This document shows positions 47,236-57,900 of a stretch of DNA of 64,000 bases, one piece after another (the first letter of the stretch is position 1; each line of letters opens with the position of its first letter). This stretch comes from Bacillus marinisedimentorum (GTDB lineage: Bacteria; Bacillota; Bacilli; Bacillales; Bacillaceae_O). Below the pieces are notes generated by a model. It was not told where the DNA came from, made no database searches, and saw nothing but the letters and a program-made list of their open reading frames with translations. The stretch covers positions 54,638 through 118,637 of the forward strand of contig NZ_LWBL02000011.1 in NCBI RefSeq assembly GCF_001644195.2. The letters are read 5' to 3'. Made by a program: the position numbers and the translations under genes.

Positions 47236-47270
47236 TTTCACGCCCGCGGACGGACCTGTTTCATCACGCC
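47236..47270 (+). repeat. Two isolated TTTCACGCC-type motifs
   Basis: TTTCACGCC at 47236-47244 and a CATCACGCC variant ending at 47270 lie downstream of trpS. They are the same core as in the phased arrays, but 26 bp apart and without further copies. Confidence 0.4.
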
Positions 47271-47338
47271 AAACCAGGGTTCTCTTACTGAACAGACAGA
47301 GCCTGTTACTTAGTGCTCTATTAGTTAAAACTCAAATA

Positions 47339-47366
47339 TAAAAAGGAGCAGTTACGCTGCTCCTTT
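47339..47366. terminator. Bidirectional terminator between trpS and yjbA
   Basis: AAAGGAGCAG, loop TTACG, CTGCTCCTTT with T/A runs on both sides. Confidence 0.8.
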
Positions 47367-47386
47367 ATTATTCTTAAAAGAAAAAA

Positions 47387-48139
47387 TCAATTCACTTTTT
47401 CACGCATTTCCAGTTCCCAGAGCTGTTCGAAAAAAGGCTGCCCTTTAATCATCCGCTCACACAGATGTTCATGATGTTCGCTCCAGCCGTTCTTCACCTC
47501 ACTGTAAAGGCTCTCCCAAACTTCCCTGTGTCTCATACCCTGAGTTTCCCTGTACTTGGCCGGGTTCCATTCTGTGTACCAGTAACGGAGTTCGGCAATA
47601 TTCGTCGTAGAACAAAGCTGGTCCAAAGCCATGAATAGCAACTGTTTCAGCTGACGCTCCTTTCTTGTAAGACCTGTCATCAACTTAGGGTCAGGTGACA
47701 GAATGTGATGTTCCTTGTTTTCTGGTTCCTGTGGGTCATACCTATATGCCGCAGTCTCTTTGTCTTCAATCATTTCATATACCAGCTGTTCCTGGCGGGG
47801 GATAAGCCTGCTCTTCCTGATCGGCATCCTGTACCCGAGTGTATCAACCGCCAAAATTCGTTGACCGTCCGTAGCAACAAAGCAGTAGTCGAGCTGAATT
47901 CGCTGATGGTTTTTTCGCACAAAGCTCTTCTGGTAAATTTCGTCCAAAAGCTGGTCAGGGAGTTCGGACAGGGAATTTTCAATATAGTGGAACAGCTGTG
48001 GTTCCAGTTTGAATAACGGAACTTGATCAAGCAGTTCCACACCGTCATCTTTCCGCCATTCATGGAATTCACAAACATTGTATCCATTTTCTTCGCCTTC
48101 GAACCAATTCACCCATACATCATGCAGATACAACATCAT
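47387..48139 (-). CDS. yjbA: UPF0736 family protein YjbA
   Basis: The 250-residue soluble protein matches B. subtilis YjbA in length and position. It begins [20 protein letters not shown] and has the conserved middle [20 protein letters not shown] and [15 protein letters not shown]. No catalytic motif is recognised and the function is unknown. Two adjacent ATG codons follow GAGGGGTA; either may start translation. Confidence 0.85.
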   Translation of the reverse strand: MMLYLHDVWVNWFEGEENGYNVCEFHEWRKDDGVELLDQVPLFKLEPQLFHYIENSLSELPDQLLDEIYQKSFVRKNHQRIQLDYCFVATDGQRILAVDTLGYRMPIRKSRLIPRQEQLVYEMIEDKETAAYRYDPQEPENKEHHILSPDPKLMTGLTRKERQLKQLLFMALDQLCSTTNIAELRYWYTEWNPAKYRETQGMRHREVWESLYSEVKNGWSEHHEHLCERMIKGQPFFEQLWELEMREKVN

Positions 48140-48225
48140 TACCCCTCACTTCATAGCTATTTGCAAACAGTATGGACATCAGGGGTAAAAAATATTCCAT
48201 TTTTAACAGGAAAATCCATGCACCC

Positions 48226-48441
48226 TCAATCTAACGGCATGTAGATGCTTAAAACGATCAGCAGCATTCCTGCACCAAGGAAATAAGTTTCAATCTGCCT
48301 GCTTATGAAGTCGAGGTATTCAATGAAGCCGTGGCCAGCTGTTAGCAGGTTCAAATAAGCGATAGCGGTAATGCCGCCTGCTACCGACAGCCCGAAACCG
48401 ATCAAGAATATAAACAGCCTTACAATCATCGCCCGTCCCAT
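48226..48441 (-). CDS. Small two-helix membrane protein, unknown function
   Basis: The 71-residue protein has two hydrophobic segments (about 5-33 and 50-70) joined by NLLTAGHGFIEYLDFISRQIET. AAGGAACGGGGG precedes the ATG. It lies between yjbA and yjaZ. I do not recognise the family with confidence. Confidence 0.62.
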   Translation of the reverse strand: MGRAMIVRLFIFLIGFGLSVAGGITAIAYLNLLTAGHGFIEYLDFISRQIETYFLGAGMLLIVLSIYMPLD

Positions 48442-48589
48442 CCCCCGTTCCTTCCTTAGTTTCCCGGAGTTTGTACATTATATGAGACAGGCCTCCCCCA
48501 TATACCATTATGGACAAATCAGCCGGCCCGGTGACTGGGCACGGCATGAATGAAATGATGAGGTTTACGCGTCAATAAAAACTCTGCTC

Positions 48590-49435
48590 TTATTCCTTTG
48601 TACTGCGGTAGGAGAATGCTGAGTCAGCCAGCACGGCTTCAGCTGGAGCCGAAATGAGCGATTCTGTATCCATGCTGCCTTGTTTTTCATGCCAGCTGTC
48701 CACGATATGCCAGCCGCAATTGTATCCCAGCCATTTCGGGAGCATTCCTCCACCGTATAAGAGTTTGTCATGAACCGGCTGGTACTTGGTGACCTGGAGC
48801 CTGGAAGAGAGATACTTGGTAAATAAGCTTTTGGCCTTGCTGAGCGGATAAATCGAAGTCCATATAGCCAGGCTGCCGGCATCAGTCCGCATTTCCGCCG
48901 CTTTTTCTGCGAGCCCTTCCATGATGATAGAATCGAGCAAGGTCATCTCTTTTTCGGGACGGTTCAGTTTTCGAGCACGGCACACATGATGATACTCATG
49001 GGTAAGAAGAGCCTTCAATTCTTTTTCTTTCAGATCGGGCGGAACAAATAAAAACAGCTTGTCAGCAAAGGCAAGGCCGGCTTTTCCGTTAAATGCCTTC
49101 ACGAGCTGCGGATTGTTCAGGTCAGATGGAAGTAAAAATACCGGAACGTCCGGTCCTTTCCATTCTTGCCGCAATTCTTCGAATTGGCGGTTGGCTTTCC
49201 GATGCAGTCCGCTTTTTTCTGCCCTGGACAAAAACCCGGCTGCGGAATCTGCAGGCTGACTGAGTCCTGCCGAGAGCAGGTGATTATGGATTTCGTATTC
49301 GGAGGCTCCCGGAAAATAAGCTTTCAAAGGCCGGCAAACCACCTTCTCCTGTTCGTAGAAAAGGGATTTTTTCTCAGATGTCTGCTGGCTTTTGGCGTAT
49401 TGTTCAAGCCAGGAAAATGTATCAATGACCGGCAT
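48590..49435 (-). CDS. yjaZ: DUF2268 zinc-protease-like protein YjaZ
   Basis: The 281-residue protein has a zinc-binding HEYHH motif near residue 147 (KALLTHEYHHVCRARKL) and a downstream MEGLAEKAAEM helix that probably provides the third ligand. This is the DUF2268 gluzincin-like pattern. No signal peptide is seen, so it is likely cytosolic. The ATG at 49435 is chosen because AAAGGA lies 9 bp upstream. It is placed between yjbA and fabF as in B. subtilis. Confidence 0.85.
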   Translation of the reverse strand: MPVIDTFSWLEQYAKSQQTSEKKSLFYEQEKVVCRPLKAYFPGASEYEIHNHLLSAGLSQPADSAAGFLSRAEKSGLHRKANRQFEELRQEWKGPDVPVFLLPSDLNNPQLVKAFNGKAGLAFADKLFLFVPPDLKEKELKALLTHEYHHVCRARKLNRPEKEMTLLDSIIMEGLAEKAAEMRTDAGSLAIWTSIYPLSKAKSLFTKYLSSRLQVTKYQPVHDKLLYGGGMLPKWLGYNCGWHIVDSWHEKQGSMDTESLISAPAEAVLADSAFSYRSTKE

Positions 49436-49441
49436 GCTCAC

Positions 49442-49708
49442 ACATCCTTTTATTGTTTTTCTCTTTTTTTACAATATGCCTGCTCGAATCACCACGTGAG
49501 GATGCCGTTCTGCGAATCTTATTGGACTCGCATTTATCACCGGCATTGGATTCTTGTACAGGTTGTGGATGGCCTTCGCAGACTATTTCATCCCCCAGGA
49601 GTGGCGGATGATTAGATTGCAGATGTTTATCGTGAGTCAGCGGCGATAATTTATTTGCTGTAATAGATCAAATTTTTGTGTGAAAGACGGAACGCTGTAT
49701 GCCTGTGT
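49442..49708. other. Intergenic stretch, no gene seen
   Basis: About 270 bp upstream of yjaZ, without convincing promoter elements. No reading frame here has coding character. Confidence 0.45.
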
Positions 49709-49927
49709 TCAGGTTTTGATCCATTCAATGGTTTCTTTCACGCCCAACCGGGTCCCCGTGCCGCCCGGGCACGCACTTACAAATGCACCCATCCTCTTGT
49801 CCTGGATTCTTTCGGATATCACACGCTTACGCTCTTCCCAAAATTCCTTCTTCAGGAAAAAAGCAAGGAGGTTTCGAGAAGTCTCGTGCCTTCCGACCCG
49901 AATTTTGCTGCGAAAGCCAACATTCAA
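49709..49927 (-). CDS. Doubtful 72-residue frame or gene relic
   Basis: The frame reads like coding sequence (KKEFWEERKRVISERIQDK, MGAFVSACPGGTGTRLGVKE, TIEWIKT), but there is no clear ribosome-binding site and no family is recognised. A single GGCGTGAAA core falls inside it. It could be a C-terminal relic. Confidence 0.25.
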   Translation of the reverse strand: MNVGFRSKIRVGRHETSRNLLAFFLKKEFWEERKRVISERIQDKRMGAFVSACPGGTGTRLGVKETIEWIKT

Positions 49928-49948
49928 TCATAACAAGCTTAAATTAAA

Positions 49949-49978
49949 AAGCCCCGGCTTCACGCCGGGGCTTTCCAT
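49949..49978 (-). terminator. Terminator of fabH-fabF
   Basis: AAAGCCCCGGC, loop, GCCGGGGCTTT just beyond the fabF stop. Confidence 0.85.
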
Positions 49979-49981
49979 TGT

Positions 49982-51223
49982 TTAATCGTTATACTTTTTA
50001 AAAACAAGGGTGGCATTATGACCCCCGAAACCGAGAGAATTGCTCAAAGCAGCCTGAACAGTCTGTTTACGGGCTTCATTAGGTACGTAATCCAGATCGC
50101 ATTCAGGATCGGCCGTTTTATAATTGATTGTCGGCGGTATGATATCTTCCTGGATTGACTTAATTGAAAAAATCGCTTCAACCGCACCGGCCGCGCCAAG
50201 CAAATGACCTGTCATCGATTTCGTAGAGCTCACTGTCATTTTGTATGCATGATCGCCAAACACTTCTTTAATGGCAGCCGTTTCATACTTGTCATTATAC
50301 GGTGTGCTTGTACCATGTGCGTTCATGTACGAGATTTCTTCAGGCTTCAGGCCGGAATCTGCAATCGCCTGGCGCATCGCCCGAACGCCGCCTTCCCCGC
50401 CTGGTGCCGGTTCGGTTATATGATGGGCATCTGCTGTTGAGCCGTAACCGACGATTTCAGCATAGATTTTCGCCCCGCGCTTTTTTGCCGACTCAAGAGA
50501 TTCAAGAATCAGGATGCCTGCCCCTTCCCCCATGACAAATCCGTCACGATCCGCATCAAACGGCCGGCTTGCACTTTCAGGATCCGGATTCGTCGATAAG
50601 GCCGTCATCCGGCCAAAGCCGGCAAATGCCATGTTGGATAGCGGGGCCTCGGCACCGCCTGTCACCATTACATCCGCATCGCCGCGCTGAATCACTTTAA
50701 ACGCATCCCCGATCGAATTGGTGCCTGTCGCACAGGCCGTCACTGTACATGAGTTGATTCCTTTTGCCCCAAGTGCGATGGAAACCTGTCCGGCGGCCAT
50801 ATCGGGAATCATCATCGGCACAAAGAATGGGCTGACGCGCCGCGCCCCTTTTTTCAAGAATGTTGCATGCTGCTCTTCCCATGTTTCCATTCCGCCGATC
50901 CCCGAACCGATCCACACACCGGTCCTTTCGGCAAGTTCACCTGAAATGTCAAGGTTGGCATCTTTTACTGCCATCAAGGAAGCGGCGAGGGCGAAGTGGG
51001 TGAAACGGTCCATCCGCCGCGCACTCTTCCGGTCAATATAGTCCTCAATATCGAAGTCATTGATTTCTGCAGCCACTTTGGAACTGAACTGCTCTTTGTC
51101 AACCCTCGTAAGTTCACCTACTCCGTTGACTCCTTTAATTGCATTTTGCCAGGAAGCTTCAGCGTCCAGGCCGAGCGGTGTAACAGCTCCAAGGCCTGTT
51201 ACGACTACACGCCTTTTTTCCAT
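49982..51223 (-). CDS. fabF: 3-oxoacyl-ACP synthase II FabF
   Basis: The 413-residue condensing enzyme has the catalytic Cys in [16 protein letters not shown] and the two His residues in [13 protein letters not shown] and [19 protein letters not shown]. It extends acyl-ACP with malonyl-ACP in type II fatty acid synthesis. The ATG follows AAAGGGGTG. It lies 124 bp downstream of fabH and probably shares its FapR-controlled transcript. Confidence 0.97.
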   Translation of the reverse strand: MEKRRVVVTGLGAVTPLGLDAEASWQNAIKGVNGVGELTRVDKEQFSSKVAAEINDFDIEDYIDRKSARRMDRFTHFALAASLMAVKDANLDISGELAERTGVWIGSGIGGMETWEEQHATFLKKGARRVSPFFVPMMIPDMAAGQVSIALGAKGINSCTVTACATGTNSIGDAFKVIQRGDADVMVTGGAEAPLSNMAFAGFGRMTALSTNPDPESASRPFDADRDGFVMGEGAGILILESLESAKKRGAKIYAEIVGYGSTADAHHITEPAPGGEGGVRAMRQAIADSGLKPEEISYMNAHGTSTPYNDKYETAAIKEVFGDHAYKMTVSSTKSMTGHLLGAAGAVEAIFSIKSIQEDIIPPTINYKTADPECDLDYVPNEARKQTVQAALSNSLGFGGHNATLVFKKYND

Positions 51224-51347
51224 TGAATCAGCACCCCTTTGTCATCAGTTGAAAATTCGTCCCTATCTTTTCCATCATATGTTAACGTTTTGATTACAGC
51301 TTTATTGGACTGCGGCCGAACGGGAAAACTGCCCGGCAGCATAATCA

Positions 51348-52280
51348 TCATCGGCCCCAGCGCAGGGCCACGGCTCCCCATGTAAGGCCTCCGCCAAAAC
51401 CGACCATTACAACAAGATCATCATCTTTGATTTTACCATTCTCGAGTTCTTCAACCATAGCAATTGGAATGGAAGAAGCCGAAGTATTTCCGTACTTGTC
51501 TATCGTAACAGACATTTTCTCGATTGGAAGTTCAAGCCTCTGCCTTGCCGCCTCCATGATCCTAATGTTTGCCTGGTGAGGAACAAGAAAGTCGACATCT
51601 TCTTTACTCAAACCGGCTTTTTCAAGAACATTGACAGCAGATTCCCCCATCTGCCTGACCGCGAACTTAAATACTTCCCGGCCGTTCATTATGATGTATT
51701 CATCCTGATACAAGTGTTTCGCTCCCGATCCATCTGACCCGAGCTCAAATGCCAGAATACCGCGGCCATCGGATACAGGCCCGATAACAGCCGCGCCAGC
51801 GCCATCCCCGAACAGAACGGCTGTATTTCGGTCATTCCAGTCGGTGATTTTCGAAAGTTTTTCCACACCGATGACCAGAACATTGCGATATACTCCGCCT
51901 TCGATGAATTGTTTGGCTGTAGCCATTCCGTACATGAACCCGGCACAGGCAGCACTTACATCCATCGCCACTGCGTTGACGGCGCCGATCCGGTCTTGCA
52001 CCAGGCATGCAACAGAAGGAAACGGGTGGTCAGGCGTAACCGTCGCCACCAGAACCATATCGATCTCTTCAGCTGCGATTCCCGCCGACTTTATCGCATC
52101 CCGGGCTGCCGCTTCAGCCATATCAGATGTATCCGTATTTTCATCGGCAATACGCCGTTCTTTGATTCCTGTCCGTGTTCTCACCCACTCATCTGATGTA
52201 TCTACGATCTTTTCCAGATCCTCATTGGTCACAATGCGGGGCGGCAAATACCTCCCCAACCCCAATATGCCGGCATTCAT
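51348..52280 (-). CDS. fabH: 3-oxoacyl-ACP synthase III FabH (FabHA type)
   Basis: The 310-residue enzyme has Cys in [15 protein letters not shown], His in [15 protein letters not shown] and Asn in [11 protein letters not shown], the KASIII triad. It condenses a primer acyl-CoA with malonyl-ACP to start fatty acid synthesis; position next to fabF and comZ corresponds to B. subtilis FabHA. The ATG follows AAAAGGAG. A FapR box overlaps the predicted transcription start. Confidence 0.96.
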   Translation of the reverse strand: MNAGILGLGRYLPPRIVTNEDLEKIVDTSDEWVRTRTGIKERRIADENTDTSDMAEAAARDAIKSAGIAAEEIDMVLVATVTPDHPFPSVACLVQDRIGAVNAVAMDVSAACAGFMYGMATAKQFIEGGVYRNVLVIGVEKLSKITDWNDRNTAVLFGDGAGAAVIGPVSDGRGILAFELGSDGSGAKHLYQDEYIIMNGREVFKFAVRQMGESAVNVLEKAGLSKEDVDFLVPHQANIRIMEAARQRLELPIEKMSVTIDKYGNTSASSIPIAMVEELENGKIKDDDLVVMVGFGGGLTWGAVALRWGR

Positions 52281-52312
52281 ATAAGCATCTCCTTTTCACG
52301 GGTTTATATCAA

Positions 52313-52339
52313 TTATTATGACTTGGTACTAATATTATA
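52313..52339 (-). promoter_or_regulatory. FapR operator and -10 element of fabH
   Basis: TTAGTACCAAGTCATAATAA (52332-52313, minus strand) matches the FapR consensus half-site TTAGTACC with a TAATAA partner. TATAAT (52339-52334) stands immediately upstream, so the operator covers the start site. Malonyl-CoA would relieve FapR. Confidence 0.8.
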
Positions 52340-52537
52340 TGATATCTTTTCATTTGTCTATATATCTTAAAGAAACCGGGCAGGCTTCATAAAAGGGTTT
52401 CTTGAATGACCAGATTGAATACATCCGGTTTTTTCTGAAGATTGACCGGGTATACTGAATATAACTGAAGTGCAGCTTTAAAATAGATTGCCTTTCCTTT
52501 TCTAAACGATCGGATACTGATAAGGGGGGATAAACTC

Positions 52538-52699
52538 ATGCACTGGAAAATGTGGCTCATTCCAGCTGCAGTGTTGATAGGGGCAATAATAATCGGAAGC
52601 TACGGATTATTTCTATTAACCGTCATTTTGACAGCAGTTCTGGCAGTGAGCGAATTTTATAATTATAGACGCAGAAAAAAAACCGGACCTTCCTCCTGA
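52538..52699 (+). CDS. Small membrane protein between comZ and fabH
   Basis: The 53-residue frame MHWKMWLIPAAVLIGAIIIG continues hydrophobic to about residue 40 and ends with a basic tail, YNYRRRKKTGPSS. GGGGGGAT precedes the ATG. The stop lies within a terminator hairpin. The position is that of yjzB in B. subtilis, but I cannot confirm homology. Confidence 0.6.
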   Translation: MHWKMWLIPAAVLIGAIIIGSYGLFLLTVILTAVLAVSEFYNYRRRKKTGPSS

Positions 52700-52714
52700 A
52701 GGTCCGGTTTTCAT
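52676..52714. terminator. Terminator, probably bidirectional
   Basis: AAAACCGGACCTTC, loop CTCCT, GAAGGTCCGGTTTT; it serves the small gene and possibly comZ. Confidence 0.75.
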
Positions 52715-52753
52715 ATAGGTTATTGTTGATTTATGTTACGGTGCCGCTGCCGG

Positions 52754-52942
52754 TCACTCGGCCTCTTCGGCATCACGGCAGCCCAGTTCATACGCTTCAT
52801 CCATAACCTGAAGAAGCATTTCAAGCATCGGCTGCAAATCATCCATATTCATTTCAATTCCTTTTTCGTCCATCATCTCTTTCGCGTTCGGCAAGTATTT
52901 CATCGCAATCTGCATAAACATCATGTTGCGTTCCTGATTCAT
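52754..52942 (-). CDS. comZ: ComG operon repressor ComZ
   Basis: The 62-residue protein (MNQERNMMFMQIAMKYLPN, then DDLQPMLEMLLQVMDEAYEL with leucine spacing) equals B. subtilis ComZ in length and place, directly after med. ComZ represses the late competence comG operon. AAAGGAGGATG precedes the ATG. Confidence 0.92.
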   Translation of the reverse strand: MNQERNMMFMQIAMKYLPNAKEMMDEKGIEMNMDDLQPMLEMLLQVMDEAYELGCRDAEEAE

Positions 52943-52986
52943 CGGGCATCCTCCTTTAAATTTTTTGCGGTCCGTCTGTTATTATA

Positions 52987-53931
52987 TCACTGGTTCGGAA
53001 GGGAGCCTGTTTCTTTATAAACAGAAACAGCCGCTTCTACTTTCTTTTTCAATTGTCGGGGTACAAGCGGACTGTACCGCCCCATCGCGATCGCTTCTTC
53101 CTGGAAATCGTAATACAAGTTGCCTGATTTGAGGTTTCCTTCATTAAAATCGCGGGCGACTGACTCATAAATGCCGACAACATTTTGGACAGTAGACGTC
53201 AATACGGTGTTTTTGCCGAGGTCAGCCTGGTCTGATACATAGCCAATGGCATAAAGCCCTTCTTCTTTCAATCGCTCGATTACTGGTACATTGAATGCAT
53301 CGCCGGCAGGGTAAACTACATCCACGCCGCTGTCGATCATTTCATTGACCATCTTGACAGCAATTTCCTTATCATCCCATGACTGTGTAAAGCGGATCGA
53401 TACATCCGCTTCACTGTTTTCATAGAGTACACCTTCAAAAAAGCCGTTCACTTCTGGCTGCCATTCGTAAGCCGCGATGACACCTATCTTGTTTGTCTCC
53501 GTCATTCCACCGGCGATAATGCCGCCAAAAAAGCCCATGGCATGTGCGCTGAAATTGACGCTCGTTATATTCTCCCCGTCTACATCGCCATTAAATACGA
53601 TGAAATGGATATTCGGATGGTCCTGGTGAATGCGCTTAAAGTAGTAAGCATATTCACTGCCGTGTCCGAAAATCAAATTGACGCCCTGATTGCTGAACTC
53701 TTGAACAGCTTTCGTGACTGCTGCCTGTGAATTCATTTTTTCTTTATAATAAACTTCCGTGTCAAATGTCGATTGTATTTTCAGTAAGCCTTTATACCCT
53801 TTGCTTCCCCATACCTGGTCATTGATCGTGTCCGGAACAAGAAGCCCTACGTTTTTAAGTTTGCCCTCAGAAGACTGGCAGCCTGTCGATAACAGGGTAA
53901 TTACTAGAAAAAGACTGAGAAGTTTGTACAT
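52987..53931 (-). CDS. med: Positive regulator of comK, BMP-family lipoprotein Med
   Basis: The 314-residue product begins with a lipoprotein signal (MYKLLSLFLVITLLSTGC). The rest is a BMP/ABC substrate-binding fold (KNVGLLVPDTINDQVWGSKGY, NLIFGHGSEYAYYF, AMGFFGGIIAGGMTETNKIGV). In B. subtilis Med promotes comK expression and forms an operon with comZ; the gap here is 44 bp. AAAGGAG precedes the ATG at 53931. Confidence 0.93.
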   Translation of the reverse strand: MYKLLSLFLVITLLSTGCQSSEGKLKNVGLLVPDTINDQVWGSKGYKGLLKIQSTFDTEVYYKEKMNSQAAVTKAVQEFSNQGVNLIFGHGSEYAYYFKRIHQDHPNIHFIVFNGDVDGENITSVNFSAHAMGFFGGIIAGGMTETNKIGVIAAYEWQPEVNGFFEGVLYENSEADVSIRFTQSWDDKEIAVKMVNEMIDSGVDVVYPAGDAFNVPVIERLKEEGLYAIGYVSDQADLGKNTVLTSTVQNVVGIYESVARDFNEGNLKSGNLYYDFQEEAIAMGRYSPLVPRQLKKKVEAAVSVYKETGSLPNQ

Positions 53932-54099
53932 ATTCTGGCACTCCTTTATTCCGGAAAGCGGTTCAATAAGCAAAAAAATCCATTTTCGCTTCCCTTTTTC
54001 ATTTTACAGTTATGTGCAATGTTTGTAAAAGACATTTTCTTTCACCTTATTCCCAGCCCACAAAAAACAGCAGGCCCCCGACATTCGGAGTACCTGCTG

Positions 54100-54840
54100 T
54101 CATAATATTTTTTCGTTTTCTTTAAAAAACGGCTTTATGTCAGATGCACAGGTATACTTTTTCTCCTGTACATACAATGTGAGCTTGATCGGATTGCCGC
54201 TTTCTTCCCTAAGCTTTTCAAATTGGCGGCTGTTTCCGGTTATATCATATATGTGCAGATCCGTCGCATGCCAAATTCTCACGGGATGATTTGTGACATA
54301 GTCCTCCATGCGGTAGGCAGCAATTACATTTTCCTCTACATGTTCAGATTTCACTTCATACGCCGCCGACAGGTCATGCAGCATCCGGTGAAAGAAGAGC
54401 CGATTGCTCTTTTCTTTATGAAAGTGATGCTTTAAATCGAGGCAAGGATCGATAAAGACCGCTGACCTTACCATGCGCGGGTACTTTTTCATTAATTTAA
54501 GCGCAGATAGTGCACCCATTCCGTCAGCTGCAACATGGAGGCGGTTATTTAATATATATTTTCTCAGCAACAGTTGCCAAAGGCTGTGCAAATATTCAAC
54601 TGACTTTGGCGACCCCCAGTTCGGTCCGAACAAATTGGAATAAAAAACGATATAGCCTTCTTTTACAAATTCTTCGATCCAATACCTTCGGGCAAAATGC
54701 TGTGTCCACAGACTTGCCCCTTTTTCAACATAATGGTTGGCATCACCGATGACCAGGACGGCGAATCCGTTGGGCCGCTCGGGGAAATGGACCGCATTAT
54801 ATTGATTTTCCATCTGAAAATAATGGATTTCGCTTCCCAT
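54100..54840 (-). CDS. Alpha/beta-hydrolase-like protein without the nucleophile serine
   Basis: The 246-residue protein has an alpha/beta-hydrolase layout: FAVLVIGDANHYVEKGASLW near the start, NRLHVAADGMGALSALKLMKKYP at the nucleophile elbow, and VRSAVFIDPCLDL next. The usual GHSMG elbow reads ADGMG, with Gly in place of Ser, so it may not be a hydrolase. Its place between med and yjzD matches yjaU of B. subtilis. The start at 54840 follows GGAGG; longer frames lack a ribosome-binding site. Confidence 0.75.
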   Translation of the reverse strand: MGSEIHYFQMENQYNAVHFPERPNGFAVLVIGDANHYVEKGASLWTQHFARRYWIEEFVKEGYIVFYSNLFGPNWGSPKSVEYLHSLWQLLLRKYILNNRLHVAADGMGALSALKLMKKYPRMVRSAVFIDPCLDLKHHFHKEKSNRLFFHRMLHDLSAAYEVKSEHVEENVIAAYRMEDYVTNHPVRIWHATDLHIYDITGNSRQFEKLREESGNPIKLTLYVQEKKYTCASDIKPFFKENEKIL

Positions 54841-55019
54841 CGCAAATCCTCCGTCCTTAAAAGTCTCTTCTCCTCTAATGTATGTAAATAAAAAGAAATT
54901 GCCAAGAGTGAAATACCTAATCTTTTTAAGATTGCATGAAAACGTTATTTTGTTTATAGTAAAAAGGGAATCATGGTAAAATCTAAAGAAACTGATGGGA
55001 TGACCAAGGGGTGAAAATC

Positions 55020-55199
55020 GTGCGATATTTTTGGACATTTTTCTGGTCTTTACTGCTTAGCCATATGACTGTTTATGTGGTAGGAAGCATGAACGGCACT
55101 GGGTACAGCTTTATTCAAGGGATTGTACTTGCCATTTTCTTCAGCCTGGCAGCCATTTTCCTTGGAGATGGCTTGCTCAGCGATGACACGCAATCCTAA
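55020..55199 (+). CDS. yjzD: YjzD-like small membrane protein
   Basis: The 59-residue protein (RYFWTFFWSLLLSHMTVYVV, GSMNGTGYSF, then a second hydrophobic segment) resembles B. subtilis YjzD, which lies beside yjzC and yjaU. The GTG at 55020 has AAGGGGTGA upstream and gives the family length. The function is unknown. Confidence 0.75.
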   Translation: MRYFWTFFWSLLLSHMTVYVVGSMNGTGYSFIQGIVLAIFFSLAAIFLGDGLLSDDTQS

Positions 55200-55248
55200 A
55201 ATAAAAAGGCCTTCATCGCCGGCCATTCCGGCAGTGAAGGCCTTTTTT
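55198..55248. terminator. Bidirectional terminator between yjzD and clpB
   Basis: AAAAAGGCCTTCAT...CCGG, loop CCATT, CCGG...GTGAAGGCCTTTTTT. Confidence 0.85.
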
Positions 55249-55249
55249 C

Positions 55250-57856
55250 TTATGGGCGTTTTTTAATGATAATTTCTTCTCCGTCAGCATCCACAACAAG
55301 ATTGTCGCCATCCTGCAAAGCCCCTTTAATCAGTTCCCGGGCCGCTTTCGTTTCAACATTCCTCTGAATGAACCGTTTCAGCGGCCTGGCCCCGTATACC
55401 GGATCATAGCCCTGTTCGGCAATGAATTCTCTTGCGGCATCTGTGATCGTCAACTTGATGCGCCTGTCTTCAAGCCGTTCGGCAAGGTCACCTGCCATTT
55501 TAACGACAATTTTTTTAATTTCATCTTTGGTCAGCGGCTTGAATAGAACCGTGTCATCAATCCGGTTCAAGAATTCCGGGCGGAACTTGCGGCGCAATTC
55601 ACCGAGCACCTGTTTTCTCGTTGTCCCGCTGATTTCCCCGTCGGCTGTCAGGCCTTCAAGCAAATAGTCCGAGCCGATATTTGAAGTCATGATGATGACC
55701 GTATTTTTAAAATCAACGCGCCGTCCTTTTGAATCAGTCAATTGGCCGTCGTCAAGCATTTGCAGAAGCAGATTGAAAACATCGGGATGGGCTTTTTCCA
55801 CTTCATCGAGCAAGATGACTGAATATGGCCTGCGCCTTACCGCTTCAGTCAGTTGGCCCCCTTCTTCATATCCCACATATCCTGGAGGAGCTCCGATCAG
55901 GCGGCTGACAGCATGTTTCTCCATGTACTCAGACATATCAATGCGGATCATCTGCTCTTCACTGTCGAAAAGAGTATCGGCAAGCGTACGTGCTAATTCT
56001 GTTTTACCTACACCGGTAGGGCCGAGGAACAGGAATGAGCCGATTGGCCGCTTCGGATCCTTAATGCCGGCACGGGCGCGGATGACTGCATCGCTGACGC
56101 GTTCAACTGCTTCCTCCTGTCCGATTACACGTTCATGGAGGATGTCCTCAAGCTTCAGCAGTTTTTCACGTTCCCCTTCCACAAGCCGTGATACCGGAAT
56201 TCCTGTCCAGCGTGAAACGATATCGGCAATCTCCTCTTCTGATACTTCCTCCCGAAGCAGCCGGGTATCCTTCCGCTTTTGTTCAAGCTGGGCTTCTGTA
56301 TCCCGCAATTGTTTTTCAAGCTGAGGAATCCTCCCGTGCCTCAGTTCGGCTGCTTTGTTCAAGTCGTATTTTTGTTCGGCGTCCTCTAATTCCCGGCGAG
56401 CTTTTTCAAGCGACTCGCGCAATTCCTGCACCATGCCGATTTCCTTTTTCTCTTCTTCCCAGCGGGCCTTCATCGCTCCCGCCTCTTCTTTCAGGTCGGC
56501 AAGTTCTTTTTGAATGGCCTGAAGACGCAACTGGCTGGCTTCATCTTTTTCCTTCGTAAGGGCAGCTTCTTCAATTTCAAGCTGCATGATTCTCCTCGTC
56601 ACTTCATCAAGTTCGCTCGGCATTGAGTCGATTTCTGTACGGATCATTGCACAAGCTTCATCCACCAGGTCAATTGCTTTATCCGGCAGAAAACGGTCCG
56701 TAATATAGCGGTTGGACAGGACAGCGGCACTGACCAGGGCACTGTCATGGATGTTGACGCCGTGATGGATTTCAAAGCGTTCTTTTAATCCCCTTAAAAT
56801 CGATACTGTATCTTCAACGTCCGGTTCGCTTACCTGGACCTGCTGAAAGCGGCGCTCGAGTGCCGGATCTTTTTCAATGTGCTGCCGGTATTCGTCAAGG
56901 GTGGTTGCTCCGATACAATGCAATTCCCCGCGCGCAAGCATTGGCTTGAGCATGTTGCCGGCATCCATCGCACCTTCCGATTTTCCGGCTCCGACAATCG
57001 TATGGAGTTCATCGATGAACAGCAGGATCCGGCCGTCGCTCTTTTTCACTTCCTGCAGGACAGCTTTCAGCCGTTCTTCGAATTCACCCCGGTATTTCGC
57101 ACCGGCGACAAGTGCGCTCATATCGAGGGAAAACACAATTTTATCCTTTAATCCTTCCGGCACGTCCCGTCGGATGATTCGCTGTGCGAGCCCTTCGACA
57201 ATTGCCGTTTTCCCGACACCGGGTTCACCGATCAGGACAGGATTGTTCTTCGTTTTCCTGGACAGGATACGGATGACCCTTCTGATTTCGCTGTCCCTGC
57301 CGATCACCGGATCGAGTTTGCCGCCCCGCGCTTCAGCAACAAGGTCGCGGCCATACTTTTTCAAAGCATCGTAGGTGACTTCCGGTGTCTGGCTTGTGAC
57401 CCGCTGGTTGCCGCGCACCTCCATCATCGCTTTCAAAAGACTTTCCCGCGTAATGCCGAATTCTCTGAACAGCCGTGAAGTGCCATCATGCTCAACTGAT
57501 GAGGCAGCGAGCAATAGATGTTCGACAGAAATGTATTCATCCTCAAGCTTTTTCATTTCATCTTCTGCCTGGACGAGCAATTTTTGCAAAGGGGCAGTGA
57601 TATATATGTTTCCGGCCGCTGCTGCCGACCCAGATACTTGCGGCTTCTTGTCCAGAAGGGCCGAAAGCCTTTCCTCCATATTGCCGCTGCTGATGCCCAT
57701 CCGTTCAAATATCCTGCCGGCCAGACCTTCTTTCTGACCGAGCAGGGCAAGAAGCAAGTGCTCTACATCCACTTGCTGATGCTCGTGCTTGATTGCCAGT
57801 GATTGTGCATCCATAACCGCTTCCTGTGACTTTTGCGTAAACTTATTCAAATCCAT
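55250..57856 (-). CDS. clpB: ATP-dependent chaperone ClpB
   Basis: The 868-residue Hsp100 has a double Clp-N domain (1-145), the first AAA+ module with GEPGVGKT, a coiled-coil M-domain (about 410-530, [18 protein letters not shown] at its end) and the second module with GPTGVGKTE, closing with the ClpB C-terminal domain. It resolubilises aggregated proteins with DnaK. The M-domain length and the absence of a ClpP-binding loop distinguish it from ClpC. B. subtilis lacks this gene. Its promoter carries a CtsR box. Confidence 0.96.
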   Translation of the reverse strand: MDLNKFTQKSQEAVMDAQSLAIKHEHQQVDVEHLLLALLGQKEGLAGRIFERMGISSGNMEERLSALLDKKPQVSGSAAAAGNIYITAPLQKLLVQAEDEMKKLEDEYISVEHLLLAASSVEHDGTSRLFREFGITRESLLKAMMEVRGNQRVTSQTPEVTYDALKKYGRDLVAEARGGKLDPVIGRDSEIRRVIRILSRKTKNNPVLIGEPGVGKTAIVEGLAQRIIRRDVPEGLKDKIVFSLDMSALVAGAKYRGEFEERLKAVLQEVKKSDGRILLFIDELHTIVGAGKSEGAMDAGNMLKPMLARGELHCIGATTLDEYRQHIEKDPALERRFQQVQVSEPDVEDTVSILRGLKERFEIHHGVNIHDSALVSAAVLSNRYITDRFLPDKAIDLVDEACAMIRTEIDSMPSELDEVTRRIMQLEIEEAALTKEKDEASQLRLQAIQKELADLKEEAGAMKARWEEEKKEIGMVQELRESLEKARRELEDAEQKYDLNKAAELRHGRIPQLEKQLRDTEAQLEQKRKDTRLLREEVSEEEIADIVSRWTGIPVSRLVEGEREKLLKLEDILHERVIGQEEAVERVSDAVIRARAGIKDPKRPIGSFLFLGPTGVGKTELARTLADTLFDSEEQMIRIDMSEYMEKHAVSRLIGAPPGYVGYEEGGQLTEAVRRRPYSVILLDEVEKAHPDVFNLLLQMLDDGQLTDSKGRRVDFKNTVIIMTSNIGSDYLLEGLTADGEISGTTRKQVLGELRRKFRPEFLNRIDDTVLFKPLTKDEIKKIVVKMAGDLAERLEDRRIKLTITDAAREFIAEQGYDPVYGARPLKRFIQRNVETKAARELIKGALQDGDNLVVDADGEEIIIKKRP

Positions 57857-57900
57857 TTCGTGTCACTCCTTTAAGGAAATGGTGAGTTCTCACATGTTTG

